Positions 1 to 12,369 are shown, counted from the stretch's first letter. The stretch is 64,000 bases of DNA from Pomphorhynchus laevis (GCA_012934845.2 WNNJ02000425.1:1-64000); one strand, 5' to 3'. The notes: generated from the letters alone by a model not told the origin. Numbers and translations are program-made.

Positions 1-55
1 GATTAAATATTATGAATCTGAGATTAAAATCTCATTCTGCACTCCTGATCTCGCA

Positions 56-955
56 ATGTCGTACGTAGACTACTTTAAAAAAGAGCATTCGGAACAAGGC
101 ATAATTGCTTCCAAACCAATCCTGGCAACAATAAAGATAAATAATATGCCCACATACATTTCAGAAGAAGATATATCAGCCCTAGAAACTGATTACAAAA
201 TCTCTAACGTGCGCTTTATAAAAGGGATTAAAGGCTTCCCCATTCCCGTGGCGTTCTGCAATGCCCCGGTTTATGAAGCTCTAAAACTATCGATTTCGAC
301 ATGCAATCCTTTTATGGGGTATAATTTGAGATTTTCAATAATCGAAACCGACTCACTAACGTACCCTCACTGCAACAATTGCCATCAGTGGGGGCATTGG
401 TCTGCTGGCTGTTCTCTACCCCATAAGTGCGGCGTGTGTGGTACAACTGCTATACATCCTGAGAAGTGCGAAAGTAAGCCATTTTGCGCAAACTGCGGTG
501 GTGAGCACCCCGCATGGTCAAAAAAGTGTAAAATCTTTAAAGCGTACCAAAAGAGACACAGGGGTGTGACAGCAAAATCGACTAGCTTCGTGGAAGCTGT
601 CTCGTCTAACAAGAAAGACGACAGGATGCCGGATACGGAAATTCTTAAACTTATTGAAATGCAGCATCAGGCATCAATAATTCAACTTGAAAAATTGGTC
701 CGAAAATTGGTGGGTCAATTAGCGGAATCCTTCCGTTCTCCTCCTTCTGGGAAGACTAACAATATTAAGAAGCCACCAAAATCTAAGAAACGAAACGGGT
801 CAGCGCTGAGCATAGCTGCTCTGAAGCTTGCTCGGAAGGATTCGATCTGGGCTATGGCTAACGAGGGAAATGAAGATATCGCCCGTGGGCAAGCGACTCC
901 ATTTGTCGTGACGGGAAGCGGTAAAGGCGACCTTTCCGCCTCTAGTTGCGACTAG
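56..955 (+). CDS. LINE A1 ORF1, gag-like RNA-binding protein with three zinc knuckles
   Basis: A 299-residue open frame. In LINE families of this type ORF1 is a nucleic-acid chaperone that coats the element RNA. Residues about 106-160 carry three consecutive zinc knuckles: CNNCHQWGHWSAGC (CX2CX4HX4C), CGVCGTTAIHPEKC and CANCGGEHPAWSKKC, the arrangement usual in I/Jockey ORF1 proteins. The N-terminal 100 residues are the RRM-like part seen in such proteins, judged by position only. The C-terminal third is rich in Lys, Ser and Arg. The ATG at 56 is the first in frame and is followed by an uninterrupted frame to the stop at 953-955, 34 bp before the ORF2 start. It belongs to a mobile element rather than the host. 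No stop or frameshift is visible, although its partner ORF2 is broken. Confidence 0.85.
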   Translation: MSYVDYFKKEHSEQGIIASKPILATIKINNMPTYISEEDISALETDYKISNVRFIKGIKGFPIPVAFCNAPVYEALKLSISTCNPFMGYNLRFSIIETDSLTYPHCNNCHQWGHWSAGCSLPHKCGVCGTTAIHPEKCESKPFCANCGGEHPAWSKKCKIFKAYQKRHRGVTAKSTSFVEAVSSNKKDDRMPDTEILKLIEMQHQASIIQLEKLVRKLVGQLAESFRSPPSGKTNNIKKPPKSKKRNGSALSIAALKLARKDSIWAMANEGNEDIARGQATPFVVTGSGKGDLSASSCD

Positions 956-989
956 GTGGAGGGCGTCCCACTTCGGTAACACTTACGCA

Positions 990-3448
990 ATGGGAAGTAA
1001 TCAAGGACCTTTTTCACTGAATATCCTTCAGTGGAATTCGGGAGGTGCTTCCGCCCTTAGCCTTCTATCTGGTAGAGATGCAGATGTTATAGTCCTTCAG
1101 GAGACGCGGTCTATCTGTCTCCCCCAGGATATTACTCGATTTATCCCTAAGCACATATACACCCACTTTACTCCTTACATAACCCCCTCACTCCTCTTCA
1201 TCTCAAGGTCTTTTAACCCTAGTAAAAAGCTCATTAAGATCATCCCTCCTATTAAACTACTCTTGTCCAGCCCTATCTTGTTTAGCTATATCACTTTGTA
1301 AGAACGGTAAGCGTATAAGCATAGCCAATGTCTATATTCGGCCAGGAGAAATTCACAAGAACCGTGACCTCCTGGATCAAATATTGGGGAGCGGTTATGA
1401 CATGTTACTTGGTGACTTCAACGACAGAACTGGTCGTTGGATTAATGCAGCACTCCGAAGAGCAAGGATCGACTATCTTATTCATAAACCACCTTCCCCA
1501 ACCTTTCATTGCTCTACAACAAATTCTCTCCTCGACATATTACTGCTACATAAGATGTGGTTGTTGAAACCCATTTGCACCGAGCAGTCGCGTCAACAAC
1601 AGACCACCTCTCATGACCTAATTCGCTGGAGGCTAGAGGACGATACGTTGCTTAGAAGAAGGTTTCACTTTGACCCTATTAGAGTGGCCTTCTTTTAGGC
1701 AGCTATCCAACTCTTCCCCAGAATTGGAATTGAGAGTTTGACCGAATTTAATTCCTACCTCTCATCGCAAGCTACCGCGATCCTTTCGACTACCTATAAA
1801 GGTCGAATATACAATCCTACTCCAACAAAGCTCAAGGTCCTAGCTAAAATGTTACACCTTCCCAATCTCTCTATTTCCGCCAGACATATCCTCTCGAATG
1901 AATATTGGAGCTCTAGATATAGGCTCCAGCTGAGCAGGGATAGGGCAAGCATTGCTCGCCTTAACCCTTCTCAGGCTTCCTTCTGGAAGATATTCAAGAA
2001 GGAGAAGTTTGTTTGCTGGCAGGATAGATCCTTTGTTTGGATTGGTAGCATAGGCCTTGACAAAGTTTTAGAGGAGTCACTTTCCTTACATAATTATGGA
2101 GCCACTCATTCTCCCCAACCAATCCCGCCTTGGTGTGACTTCAGGAGTAGGGACTTGTCTGTTACAGATATCCTTAACTCCTGGGGACCACTCCCGGGCA
2201 CCTCCAAATCCCACGCGCCACTCACCACTCGTGTCTGTCAGCTTTTGACATACAGTCAGAGAAAGGAGGTCGCCATCACAATGCTATTAGCCTCCCCGTC
2301 TGACATAGCGGACATCAACATCAGCCGTCGAGTTTTTTTACCTAAAAAGAGATTAATCACTTGTCCTAAAGATCTGCGGCCCATCTCGATTCAAAACGCC
2401 CTCATATCCATCTACGAGAAAGCGCTTGCGCGTAGAATCCGCGTTCATTTATGTAGGCGTAATTTGATCCCACCGAGTTTTCATGGGTTTGTCAAAGGGC
2501 GCTCGGTCCATTCAGCAATTGGTGAAGTGCATCAGTTTTGTCAGGATAATAGTCATCAGCTTGCTGTGGCTGTTTTTTCTTGATTTTTCAGCTGCATTTG
2601 ACCGGATCTCCATTCCCTTCGTTATCTCCTCTCTCAGGTCCCTCGGGTTGCCTGCGAGAATTGTTAACAGGGTGGAGATATTGTTGTACACCAAGCGGTT
2701 CTACTATGAAGACGACCCTGATGCGCGTCAGTTCTACCCTATTACGGGTGTACCTCAAGGATCCCCACTTTCTCCTATCTTATATCTTGCTGCATCCATT
2801 GTATTATTCAAGAATTTTAAACGTGATCAACATCTAGTGGTATATGCTGATGATACCACAGCCTTGTTCTCTGGACGCAGGTGCAAAGATGTAATCTCTG
2901 ACATCAGCCGTTTCTTTTTAAGATTAAAAGATCAGTTGCCCCCATCCAATCTTATTTTAAACTCCTCTAAATCACAGGTGGTAGTCTTTCATGGCGTTCC
3001 TGCCACCAAAAAGAAACTTAAGAGACTAGCACTCTCTGCACTCTCCTCCATTTTGCAGCATCAACCACTCCCCATCTTCACGAGTCGAGTAAAATATCTG
3101 GGGTTCACCGTTACGGTGAATTGGTCAGCGAAAGCTGACCTGGATAGACTTAAACGTATCATGAAGAAAGCTAGGTAGGCTCTGAAACGGGCCCAGCATC
3201 TGTCATTGAATGAGATAACCCAAGTGCGCCTCTGGGGTACTTGGGCTATCTCGGGATTAATCTTTTTCTCACGAGGACGTCCCCCAGAACAAAGACTAAG
3301 GTTTCTCAAGCTCCTCATATCGAGATTACCAACCATAGTCCGCCTTGACTGGACTATTAGGTGTGTGAGAGACCCCGAATTGTTCAGTCAGAGGGCGGCG
3401 CGCTGGTGCGGCCGAGGGGCTCAGATCCCTCTGGACCTGAGGCTGTGA
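990..3448 (+). pseudogene. LINE A1 ORF2, endonuclease plus reverse transcriptase, broken
   Basis: Remains of the protein that nicks target DNA and reverse-transcribes the LINE RNA. The APE-type endonuclease starts at 990 with NILQWNSGGAS and the catalytic QET motif, and GDFNDR lies near 1,410. The RT follows with LDFSAAFDRIS (motif A, about 2,580), GVPQGSPLSPILY (about 2,745) and VVYADDTTAL (about 2,840). The reading frame changes near 1,300, between 1,384 and 1,738, and near 2,575 where an extra T sits in a T run. A stop at 3,176 is followed by 80 more homologous codons. No RNase H domain is visible. The start at 990 is supported because copy A2 has the same ATGGGAAGTAATCA context at 9,115. 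Confidence 0.85.
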
Positions 3449-3783
3449 ATATAAGTTGAAGATTTTAAAATACACGTCGTGAACAGCTTCTATTTAAAGT
3501 TGTCTTTTGCATGTTTTTGTTTCTTAAGTTTTTATCAGTTATATAGTTATTAATAAAACCCTTACTTACTTACTTATTTAATGAATGAAAATAAACTAAA
3601 TATTATTACTTGGAACACGACTGTATAAATAGTTTTCAGGACCTAATGAATATATATGGAAAACTAAACCCCTTACATATGTTATGTTCTGGTTCTGTTA
3701 TTATTCTCGGGCGAGTAGAAAAGCCAGATTCATAATACTTCGTTGTGTTGTCTTGATTTAACAACTCATTTTGTAGAAAGTAT

Positions 3784-3900
3784 TACAATATTGATATTTT
3801 GATTTACTATTTCAACACCAAGTCGATGATGATAATAATACAATAATTTGTTTTTAACTTGGCAAATGCGTGCAAATGAGAATAAGAAACGAAAATAACT
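3784..3900 (-). repeat. possible 3'-end scrap of LINE family B
   Basis: The string GGCAAATGCGTGC followed by AAATGAGAATAAG (about 3,860-3,890) resembles the terminal hairpin box of LINE B read on the minus strand (GCAAATGCGTGCCAGC at 5,641). It is preceded by ATAATAATA-rich DNA, as at the B4 end. The match is short and decayed, so this is a weak call. Confidence 0.35.
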
Positions 3901-4275
3901 AAGTGGTTGGTAATCTACTAATTGCTATATTCATATAAAATATAATTTCAATTATATTTTTAAATAATTATTAAATTATTAGATAATTTTGATGATTTTT
4001 AATAATCTTTTTTATACAATTCTAATGTATAACAATATAAAATTAACATTAATGTTTAATATACATTAAAAACTGATATCTACATTTTTATTAAATGCAT
4101 AATAATCTATAATGTTAAATAATGTTAGTGAAAATTAAATTATAACAACGAGTATTTATTACACATTTTATTTAGTTATAATCTTTCGATTTATTCAGTT
4201 TTGTTCCAAGCTTTCACACTTTGTTATTACGCATATACATTTGATTAATAATACTTTTTTATTACATTGCATACA

Positions 4276-4437
4276 CATATAATTTCAAGAAGCATACTAC
4301 ACTCACAAGTTATTAATAAAACCCTACTTACTTACACTCACAGTGTATGCTTCTTGATAATATTTTATGTGTATACACTGTGAGTGTAGCACATACACTC
4401 ACAGAAGCATACACTGTGAGTGTAGTATGCTTCTTAC
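4276..4437. repeat. cluster of palindromic AGAAGCATAC/GTATGCTTCT repeats
   Basis: AAGAAGCATAC and its reverse complement GTATGCTTCTT occur repeatedly with the linker ACACTCACAGTGT, itself nearly palindromic. The last unit (about 4,411-4,437) is AGAAGCATAC, a 12-bp linker, then GTATGCTTCT. This is a foldback-type repeat. The LINE A tail at 4,307-4,333 lies inside its first unit. Confidence 0.7.
4299..4341 (+). mobile_element. 27-bp LINE A 3'-tail insertion with 8-bp target duplication
   Basis: ACACTCAC occurs at 4,299-4,306 and again at 4,334-4,341. The 27 bp between match the extreme 3' end of LINE A1, AGTTATTAATAAAACCC followed by ACTTACTT, seen at 3,541-3,570. This is what an extremely 5'-truncated target-primed insertion would leave. 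The interrupted sequence otherwise matches its neighbouring palindromic units. Confidence 0.75.
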
Positions 4438-5639
4438 AACTAAAAATTGTAATAGTCTGTAATTTTATCTTCTTCACAAAGGAAAAGGATAAGTTCGACA
4501 CGCAAGTAATTTGAATGGAATGTTGTTAAATGCATAACCATCATAATATTATTCACAACGTTGTTTTTGGAAATTTGTATCAATTTCTTGTACAATTTCA
4601 GATAAAAAAATGTGCGCTGTGATTGAGCATGTGAATTTGTAAAAAATAGTATGTAATCATTAGCGCCAACATTGAAAAAATGATGTCTGATAATGTGCAT
4701 AAATTTTTCTAAAGAGCCTAAATTAAGTAAGTTAACAAACTTTGCAAATCCCTTCTATTCATTAATTAACATCAATAGTTTTTTATAACTAAATTATTTC
4801 GAAAACTTAATAAAATCGATTGGTAAGAACGATTCATAAACGATTATAACCATTCGTGCTATATTTTTTCAGAAACTGCATTTTCTACATATACGCTTAT
4901 AATGTTATTGGTAAGAAAAATTGGCCTACAAAGGAAACGTGATCTTATCGTGTTTCAGCTACATTTTCTATATATTAATTAAAAAAATCATAGTTCTGAT
5001 TGATGGTTTTATTTTAATTGTTAAATAATTTAAAAGCTTAAAAACCAACTTTTTTCTCTATTATCCAACATTTGATAGCAAAACAGTTGGCCAATCAGAA
5101 TTTCTAATATATTTTACTTTTTTTGATTTTGGAATGCTATCAATCAAGCAAAATCGCATCAACAAATAATCTCGTAAATGTTTGCCGAGATATACATCCA
5201 AAAAACAAAAACGTTTCTACTTCATTTTGTTTATTGATTTTTCGAAAATACAAAACCGTAAAACCTATTTAATTTTAAGAAATCAACAAAATAGTTCAAC
5301 GAAACGTGCTTATACTTTTGCAGATAAATGAAAAATTTTAAACAATGAAAGTGTATTTCTGTACACTGTGAATAAAAATAAAATGTTTTCTATTGTTGAT
5401 TTACCGTATATGGTGTTATAGACTTTTAGAAAACAGAAAAGAGTTTCCTCGAATGGACCATTTAAATCAAAGTTGTTGTGCTTATATTCTTAATTCCGAT
5501 CCTGATACTACTCCGCAAGAGAGGATATTCTTCCAATAGTCACATTTTCTGGGAAATTGTTCTGAAAGGATGTTAAAGGCATTGAAACCGTCTTAGTAAT
5601 AAAATAATTTATTAGTCATGATAATAATTTACTCAACGT

Positions 5640-7340
5640 AGCAAATGCGTGCCAGCTGCACGCTTACAAGTCCACTAACTAACAAAAAACAGCAAAAGTT
5701 AAAAAGATAAATTACTTAAATTGTTTTAATGTAATCGGATGTGGCGTTTGAAGCACTTCATTGATGTTGATTGGCAAATATGAATAAGCAGATGATTCCA
5801 CGAGAGAGGAGCAGCCACAACGAAGGAGCGGAAGCCAAAAGAGGTAAAGTAGTTTGCAACATGTAAAAGAAGGGAATTACGGGAACGCAAGGAACAGTAA
5901 ATATTATGAGAATTGTCGAGAAAAGGAAGGTTGAGTAATGAAGGGGTATGAGAAGTTATAAGGCGAAAAGCAATGATAAGAAGACGAATTTAAATACGAC
6001 AATAAATGGTAGACCTATCGAGAGAAACAAGATTGTAGGGTGTATGATCAAAACGACTAAGACAAAGGAGCACTTGGACGGCTGCGTTGATGATACCTTG
6101 TAACGAAGAAGAGTGGATTTAGGTGAGTTAGAAAATAGACTAAGACAATAATCGAGTCTAGAAAAAAGGAGATAATATATGAGAGTCATACAAGGTAAAT
6201 CAATCAATCTATTAACTTGATGGAGATTGTGGAGTATCAAGGTAGATGAGCGTACTTTATCTCTAACGAAAGGTTTAAGTGAAAGTCGGTTGTCGAAATG
6301 AAAGCCTAGGAAAATGAGATTATCAACGATAGGAAGAATTGTAAAATTTAATGATACGGAAGGAGGTTCTAAGTCGAAGCGTCGAAGTAGGATCCACATA
6401 ATTTTAGATTTATCAGGATTCATAGAAAGGCGAAGGGAATAAAAATGATTGGAAATTGAAACAATACAGCTGGAAACAGAAGCACTAAGATCATAAATAC
6501 GATAAGCAGGTGCGTGAGCATATATGAGAATGTCATCAGCATATTGCATAACATGGAAGTTAAATGCATGAGAAATCGAAGACAAGTCACTAAGAAGAAG
6601 AGAGAAAAGTATAGGGCCTAATACGGAGCCTTGTGGTACATCGATCGGGATGGATGAAGGATGGGAGAGAGAAGAGTTAAAATAGACGAGAAATGTACGA
6701 TTTGATATATATGAAGAAAACCATGATACAGTTGTTAAAGAGAAGCCATAATCATGACGAAGAAGAATCGAGTGATCGACGATGTCAAAAGCAGACGATA
6801 GATCAAGAGAAACTAAGACACAACATAATTTATGATCGCGCAAGATAAGTAAGTCGTTATAAACTTTAAGACAGGTAATTTCAGTAGAGTGATTAGAGCG
6901 AAAAGCGGCTTGGAAGGGAGGAAATAAGTTAGAGGCAAAGAGATATGTATTAACTTGCTTGAGAACGAGACGCTCAAGGAGTTTAAAGATGGTTCGGAGA
7001 AGTGAGATAGGACGGTACGGAGATGGTGGTGAGGGGTCAAGAGATTGTTTTTGGAGGAGAAGACGAACAGTGGGGCATTTCCAATATGAAAGAAATGTGG
7101 GGATACGGATAAACATATTGAATAATGAGGTTAGGAATGGTGATATAGATGAGCAGATATTTTTAAGCAAGTGTCTGTGAATTGAGCCAGAAGGAGATGT
7201 TTTATTAAGTAATGACAGAAGAGCCGAAAAAACTTAATCAGACGAAACGGCAAGAAGGTGGAATAGCTCTTAGATGGAAGTATTATAAGAGAAGAGAGGA
7301 TACAACGGACATATGAGTAGAAGGAAAGTAAATTAGATAG
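5640..7340 (-). mobile_element. LINE family B, copy B4 (CR1-like, 5'-truncated)
   Basis: The minus strand carries the RT and 3' end of a CR1-like LINE. Homology to B1 begins inside the linker before RT at about 7,340 and ends in the family's terminal hairpin GCGTGC-AGC-TGGCACGC (about 5,641-5,670). The copy is a diverged subfamily relative to B1-B3. 5' truncation is the usual result of incomplete target-primed reverse transcription. Confidence 0.85.
5956..7170 (-). pseudogene. LINE B4 reverse transcriptase fragment, 404 codons still open
   Basis: This is a long uninterrupted RT frame lacking the endonuclease and ORF1. Recognisable in order are YRPISLLRTIFKLLERLVL (RT motif 1-2), FQAAFRSNHSTEI, LDLSSAFDIVDHS (motif A with its Asp), VPQGSVLGPILFSLLL (motif B), MQYADDILIYAHA (catalytic YADD) and FLGFHFDNRL (motif E region). 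The C-terminal thumb region runs through DYCLSLFSNSPKS. The frame begins inside the element, so the listed start is only the first ATG of the remnant. Compared with B1, motif A has lost a few residues after LLR. The open frame suggests modest age. Confidence 0.85.
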
Positions 7341-7344
7341 TTTA

Positions 7345-8190
7345 GATTCTAGATGAGGATGATGTCTTTCTAAGGATGATGTTTCCTTTACAAGCCAGCA
7401 AAGGAAATTTGAACTATTTGTTTATACCATTTAATGTAGATGGATATAAACGACGACTTTGTGTTGACTATATAAATATATCATGTACATCTATTATATA
7501 TTCACGACTGTAAAAGTCGAAAATTGATTTAGTTATTGCACATTAAAAAGTGAAGTTGTTGATGATTATTCTGGAATTTACTGTTGCCTCATAGAATGAT
7601 ATAGTAATTTCATACACAGTTATGCCATAAAAATTTATAAAAATTCATGTTGTAATCACCACTGATTATTGGGTACAGAGAATTGCGTATCACCTTATTT
7701 ATATAGGTCGAAATTAAATGAAAGATTCGACCATTTCTGTGTAATGATATAGCTAAAAAGATATTGTCGAAGAAAAATTAAAATTATAGCGAAGCGCAAA
7801 GTTACCTTTCTGTGAAGATCAATAATAATGATTTATATACAGAGTAAATTAAGAGAATATACACTGTGGTAGTAATCAAGTAATATTTTGAGTGATCTTG
7901 AATGATTGTGACTCTTTAAAGACACTGTGGTAGTAATCAAGTAATATCTTGAGTGATCTTGAATGATTGTGACTCTTTAAAGGCAAAACGGTATACATCT
8001 CAATTGGGCAAAGCACGAAAGTAAACACTCTTGCATATAGCCAGCGACATTTTTCGTTGTGCCGAAATGGCCAAATCTAGTTAATACAAAATTTGCATCA
8101 CCAATCGGTCGACAAAATATTGTCAATTATTGCTTAAGGAAATTTTCGGAACTATACACGCACAGTTATTTTCAACTTTATACTGTACTT
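7345..8190. other. non-coding interval with a 61-bp tandem duplication
   Basis: I see no gene between LINE B4 and LINE A2. Apart from the tandem duplication at 7,861-7,982 the DNA is unique and AT-rich. Confidence 0.6.
7861..7982. repeat. 61-bp tandem duplication, two copies
   Basis: The block beginning ACACTGTGGTAGTAATCAAG recurs 61 bp later and both copies end in GTGACTCTTTAAA. The two copies differ at about one position, so the duplication is recent. Confidence 0.9.
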
Positions 8191-8278
8191 CGAGGTAGAG
8201 GTCAGGATCTCATTTTTAACCTCTGACTTAGCTATTGCATATATTGATTACTTAAACGAAAAACTGGCTGACTTAAGC

Positions 8279-8683
8279 ATGATTAATTTCAAGCCAATTC
8301 AAACTTTCTTAAAAATAGCAAATAATCATTCGTTCCTTAATTCAGAAGACGTTATTGCCCTGGGGAATCAATACAAAGTATCCAATACTAGATTTATTAC
8401 TGGGAAAAACGGCCTACCTGTGCCAGTTGCCTTCTGCTCTACCTCGGTGGATGTAGCTGATTGTCTGTCCGTATTGGCATGTAACGCTTTTCTAGGGCAC
8501 AACTTAACTTTTAATATGATCGATACAGACCGTCTAACATACTCCCACTGTGATCGATGCCACAAGTGGGGGCACTGGGGGGGTCAGGATGCCATGTACC
8601 CCAATTGTGTTGAATCAGTGGCTCACTTGTCGAGCATACACATGGGAAGTGTGATAGTGCCCCGCAATGCTCTAATAGTATAG
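8279..8683 (+). pseudogene. LINE A2 ORF1 remnant
   Basis: This remnant corresponds to the first half of A1 ORF1: EDVIALGNQYKVSNTRFITG and GLPVPVAFCSTS align with EDISALETDYKISNVRFIKG and GFPIPVAFCNAP. The first zinc knuckle starts as CDRCHKWGHWGG, then the frame is lost and the second and third knuckles appear only in scrambled form. A1-like sequence upstream of the ATG (AYIDYLNEKL) suggests the true start lay about 45 bp earlier and has been lost. Confidence 0.75.
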
Positions 8684-9114
8684 GGAACCAATAGGCGTGA
8701 TCAAGAAAATGTAACTATTTTAAATCTTATATTAAACAACACTGTGCTGCTCCTGTTAAGCACTCCAGTTTCGTGGAAGCTATCACAGCTAATAAAAAAC
8801 AGTCGGACCTGGATATAATCCGCCTAATGGATACCAAGCATCAGGTCTCTTTGAAAAATCTTTAAAACATGTTTTCGGTCTTGATTTGCAATATATGTGG
8901 TACTGCAAAAGTCAGACTACATTAAATTCAGATATCCTCCCTCAAACTATCTAGAAGAGGGAAGGACTGGGAATTGACGGCGGTCACCACGGGAAATGAA
9001 GATAACCCCGTGGACAAATGATTTCCTCTGTTGAGGGCGGGAATGGAAATGATAACCTTCTTGTCTCTGATTCCAACTATGGGGAGTGTGTTCCACTTCG
9101 GTAACTTTAACGCA

Positions 9115-11300
9115 ATGGGAAGTAATCAAAAGCCTTTTTCACTGAATATTCTTCAGTGGAATTCGAGAGGTGCTTCCGCTCTTAGGCTTCTATCTTGTAG
9201 AGATGCAGATGTTAGAGTCATCCAGGAGATGCGGTCTATTCGTCTCCCCCAGGACATTTTTCGATTTACCCCCTTGCATATAATCATCCACTTTACTCCA
9301 TACATAACCCATTCAAACTCCTCTTTTTCTCAAGGTATTCTAACCACAGTGAAGAGCTCCTTAAGGTCCTCCCTATTACTAAATTATTATTCTCCAGCCT
9401 TTTATTGTTTAGCAATATCTTTTGCTACAAACGGTAAAAGCATCAGCATAACCAATGCCTTTATCTGACTAGGAAAAATTCACAAGAATCGTAACCTTCT
9501 GGATCGGATTCTGGGCAGCGGCTACGACATGTCACTTGGTGACTTCAATGACAGAACTGATCGTTGGATTAATGCAGCACTCCGCCGAGCCAGGAACGAC
9601 TATCTTATACATAAACCACAATCCCCACCTTTCATTGCTCGACAACAAATTCACTCATCGACATATTACTGCTACATAGAATGTGGTTGTTAAAACCCAT
9701 CTGTGCTGAGCGGTCGGGCAACAGCTGATCACCTCTCATGACCTATTACGCTGGCGACCAGAGGAAAATACGTTGCTTAGAAGGTGATTTCACTTTGACC
9801 TATCAGAGTGGCCTTCTTTCAGGCAGCTATCCAACTCTTTCCATGAAAGGGAATGATAGTTTGACCGAATTTAATTCCTACCTATCTTAGCAAGCTACCG
9901 GGATTCTTTTGACTACCTATAGAGGTAGCATTTACAATCCCACTCCAACAAAACTCAATGTCCTAGCAAAAATGCTACACCTTCCCAATCTCTCCGCTTG
10001 CATGCGGCAGGTTCTCTCGAATGAATACTGAAGTTCTAGATGTAGGCTCCAGCTGAGTAGAAACATGACCAGTATTGCTCGTCTTGATCCCTCTCAGGCT
10101 TCCTTCTGGAAAATATTTAAGAAGGAGAAGCTGATTGCTGGCGGAAGAGGGCTTCGGGTTGGAATGATAGTGTAGGCCTTGATAGAGTTTTGGAGGAGTC
10201 ACTATCCCTGCATAAGTATAAAGACATGCTTTATCCCCAGCCATTCCCGCCTTGAGGTGACTTTAGGATCGGGACTTATCTGTTACGGGCCGATCAAAGA
10301 AGAGAAAAAGCCGTCACAATGCTTTTAGCTTCACATCCAATGTAGCGCGTATCAATTGTAGCCGACGTATATTTTTAATAAAGAAAAATCGGTTTCATGT
10401 CCCAAAGACCTGCGGCCCATTTCGATTCAAAATTCCCTGATATCCATCTACTAAAAATTGCTTGCGTGTAGAATCCGCGACCATTTAAGTAGGCGTAACT
10501 TGATCCCACCGAGTTTTCATGGCCTTTTCAAAGAGCGCTCAGTCCATTTAGCAATTGATATAGTGCATCAGTTTTGTCAGGATAACAGTCACCAGCTTGA
10601 TGATCTTGATCCAAGTCATTTCTACCCTATTACAGTTGTGCCTCAAAGCTCCACAAGGCATTTAATGTTCTCTTCAAGGCATTTAATCGCGAACAACATT
10701 TTGTGGTATATGCTGGTGATACTACAACCCTGTTTTCTGGACCCATGTGCAAAGATGTAGTCTCGGACATTAGCCGATTCTTTTTAAGATAAAATGATCA
10801 GTTATCCCCATATAATCTTATTCTAAACTCTGAAATATCGCATGTGGTAATCTTTCATGGCGCCCCTGTAACAAAAAAGAAACTTAAGAGACTATCACTC
10901 TCTGTATTCTTCTCCACTTTGCAGTCTCAATCACTCCCCATCTTTACGAGTCGAGTAAATATCCGGGGTTCACCATTACGGTGAACAGGTCGGCGAAAGC
11001 AGACCTGGATATACTTGAACGTTTTCTGGAGAGAGCTAGGTGTGCCCTGAAACGGGCCCAGCATCTGTCATTTAATGTGGAAAATCCAAGTATGTCTATG
11101 GGGTACTTTGACTATCTCGGGATTAGTCTTCTTATCTAGAGTACGTCCCCCAGAGCAAAGACTAAGGTTTCTCAAGTACATAATCTCGAGATTACCGACC
11201 ATAGTTCGCCTCGACTGGACTCTCTGAGGGGTGATATACCCTGAATGGTTCAGTTGTAAGGCGGCGCGATGGTCCAGCCGGGGGCTTATATCCGACTGAA
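9115..11300 (+). pseudogene. LINE A2 ORF2 remnant with RT core deletion
   Basis: The endonuclease N-terminus (NILQWNSRGAS with QEM in place of the catalytic QET) is open to 9,468, then frames shift repeatedly. In the RT, the finger region RRNLIPPSFHG (about 10,490) runs to the Gln-Leu codons at about 10,598 and then jumps to DPSHFYPIT. This removes the motif A aspartate region, about 130 bp relative to A1. The YADD box reads YAGD near 10,710. The copy cannot encode an active enzyme. Confidence 0.8.
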
Positions 11301-11344
11301 CATGAGGTCGTGATATGTATAGAAGACTTCGGCATATCTAGAGA

Positions 11345-12360
11345 CGGATAATGAAGATTTATTCTAACCTTATTATATGCTTGCTGTGTTTTTTTTGTAA
11401 CGGATGTAGTTTTGTAAGAAATTCTTTATTTTTTTTCTCTAATTTTACCGCCAGTTTGATTCAATTGTTGTTAACTTATTTTCCGATTTAATGTTTAACA
11501 ATCATCTGCAAATATATGTTGCATATATTATAAATGCAATGGGACATGTATTATAAATGACATGCATTAAGTAAAGTAAAAAAATATAAATGGTATGAAG
11601 ATCTGCAAATATATGGTTTATTAAAAAATATAATTTTATCGATGATAATAAATTTCTTATATGGTTCAAAAAAATTAAATTTTATCGATGATCATATTTT
11701 AAATGTCTTATCGAAAAATGTAAACTGATGATCTCTAGATCTTAGCACTTATGGTTGATCTTAGGAAACCAATGAAGATATTAAATTTTCCATTTTCGAT
11801 TTAATTTTTAAATGTCTATCAAAAGAAATACATTTAGATAATAAGTAATATATGATTTGAAATGATTAATTTTGTAACTTATATTTTAGATAGTTAAATA
11901 AAACATGCAGTTTTGATGTCACTTCAAATTATGGAACTATTGTTTTAAGATCAAGTTTTTGAAAAACATGATCAGCTACCTCTTGCTGCTTGATACAGGC
12001 GATCTCGATGAATCAACGTTTGGGTGTCATAGGAAACTCAAATTCCTGGACACAATCAACGATCTGGCTATTGATTCAAATCTTAACATATTTGTTAATT
12101 ATGCGTAGACAAAAGTAAATCAAATTATGAGTCTGCTTATGATGAAGCGATGAGTTTACTCGATAACTTATTTATTAAACGAAAAAAAGATTATTAATCT
12201 GCATAAGCTATTATCATGTTGATAGGTTGAAGATCAGTAAATCAATTCATTCTAAAACTACAAGCCCTAAATTGCGATTGTGATTTCCAGAAATAACTCA
12301 TAATGAGCATCTGCCGTTGTAATTCTTGATGCATTTCTAAACGGACTGAGATCTAGTCAC
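11345..12360. other. AT-rich non-coding interval
   Basis: No supported gene. A degenerate direct repeat around TTTTATCGATGAT (about 11,635 and 11,685) is the only structure I notice. Decayed retroelement sequence upstream of the gag fossil may begin near 11,950 but I cannot fix a boundary. Confidence 0.5.
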
Positions 12361-12369
12361 TTACGCTAA

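Larger units (their letters stand above)
1..3580 (+). mobile_element. LINE family A, copy A1 (I/Jockey-like non-LTR retrotransposon)
   Basis: A near full-length non-LTR retrotransposon whose 5' leader is cut by the window edge. It has ORF1 (56-955), a 34-bp gap, then ORF2 (990-3,448, broken), a short 3' UTR and a terminal run of ACTT units after TTATTAATAAAACCC near 3,545-3,580. Tails of short tandem repeats rather than poly(A) are known in the I/Jockey group. Two other copies of the same family lie at 8,200-11,340 and 30,700-34,175, all on the plus strand. ORF1 is still open, so this is the youngest of the three. Family level is inferred from the zinc knuckles and RT motifs; the exact clade is not settled. 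Confidence 0.88.
3584..5600. other. AT-rich intergenic DNA with small repeat scraps
   Basis: No gene is supported here. The longest open frame (4,440-4,700, minus, 86 codons) has low-complexity composition and no recognisable motif. The interval holds a possible LINE B 3' scrap near 3,790-3,900, a cluster of palindromic repeats at 4,276-4,437 and a 27-bp LINE A tail insertion. Confidence 0.6.
8200..11340 (+). mobile_element. LINE family A, copy A2 (decayed)
   Basis: Second family A copy, collinear with A1 from the leader (GGATCTCATTTTTAACC near 8,212) to the 3' coding end near 11,300. Both ORFs are broken by frameshifts, stops and internal deletions. The 3' boundary is uncertain because the tail repeat is not preserved. 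Confidence 0.85.
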
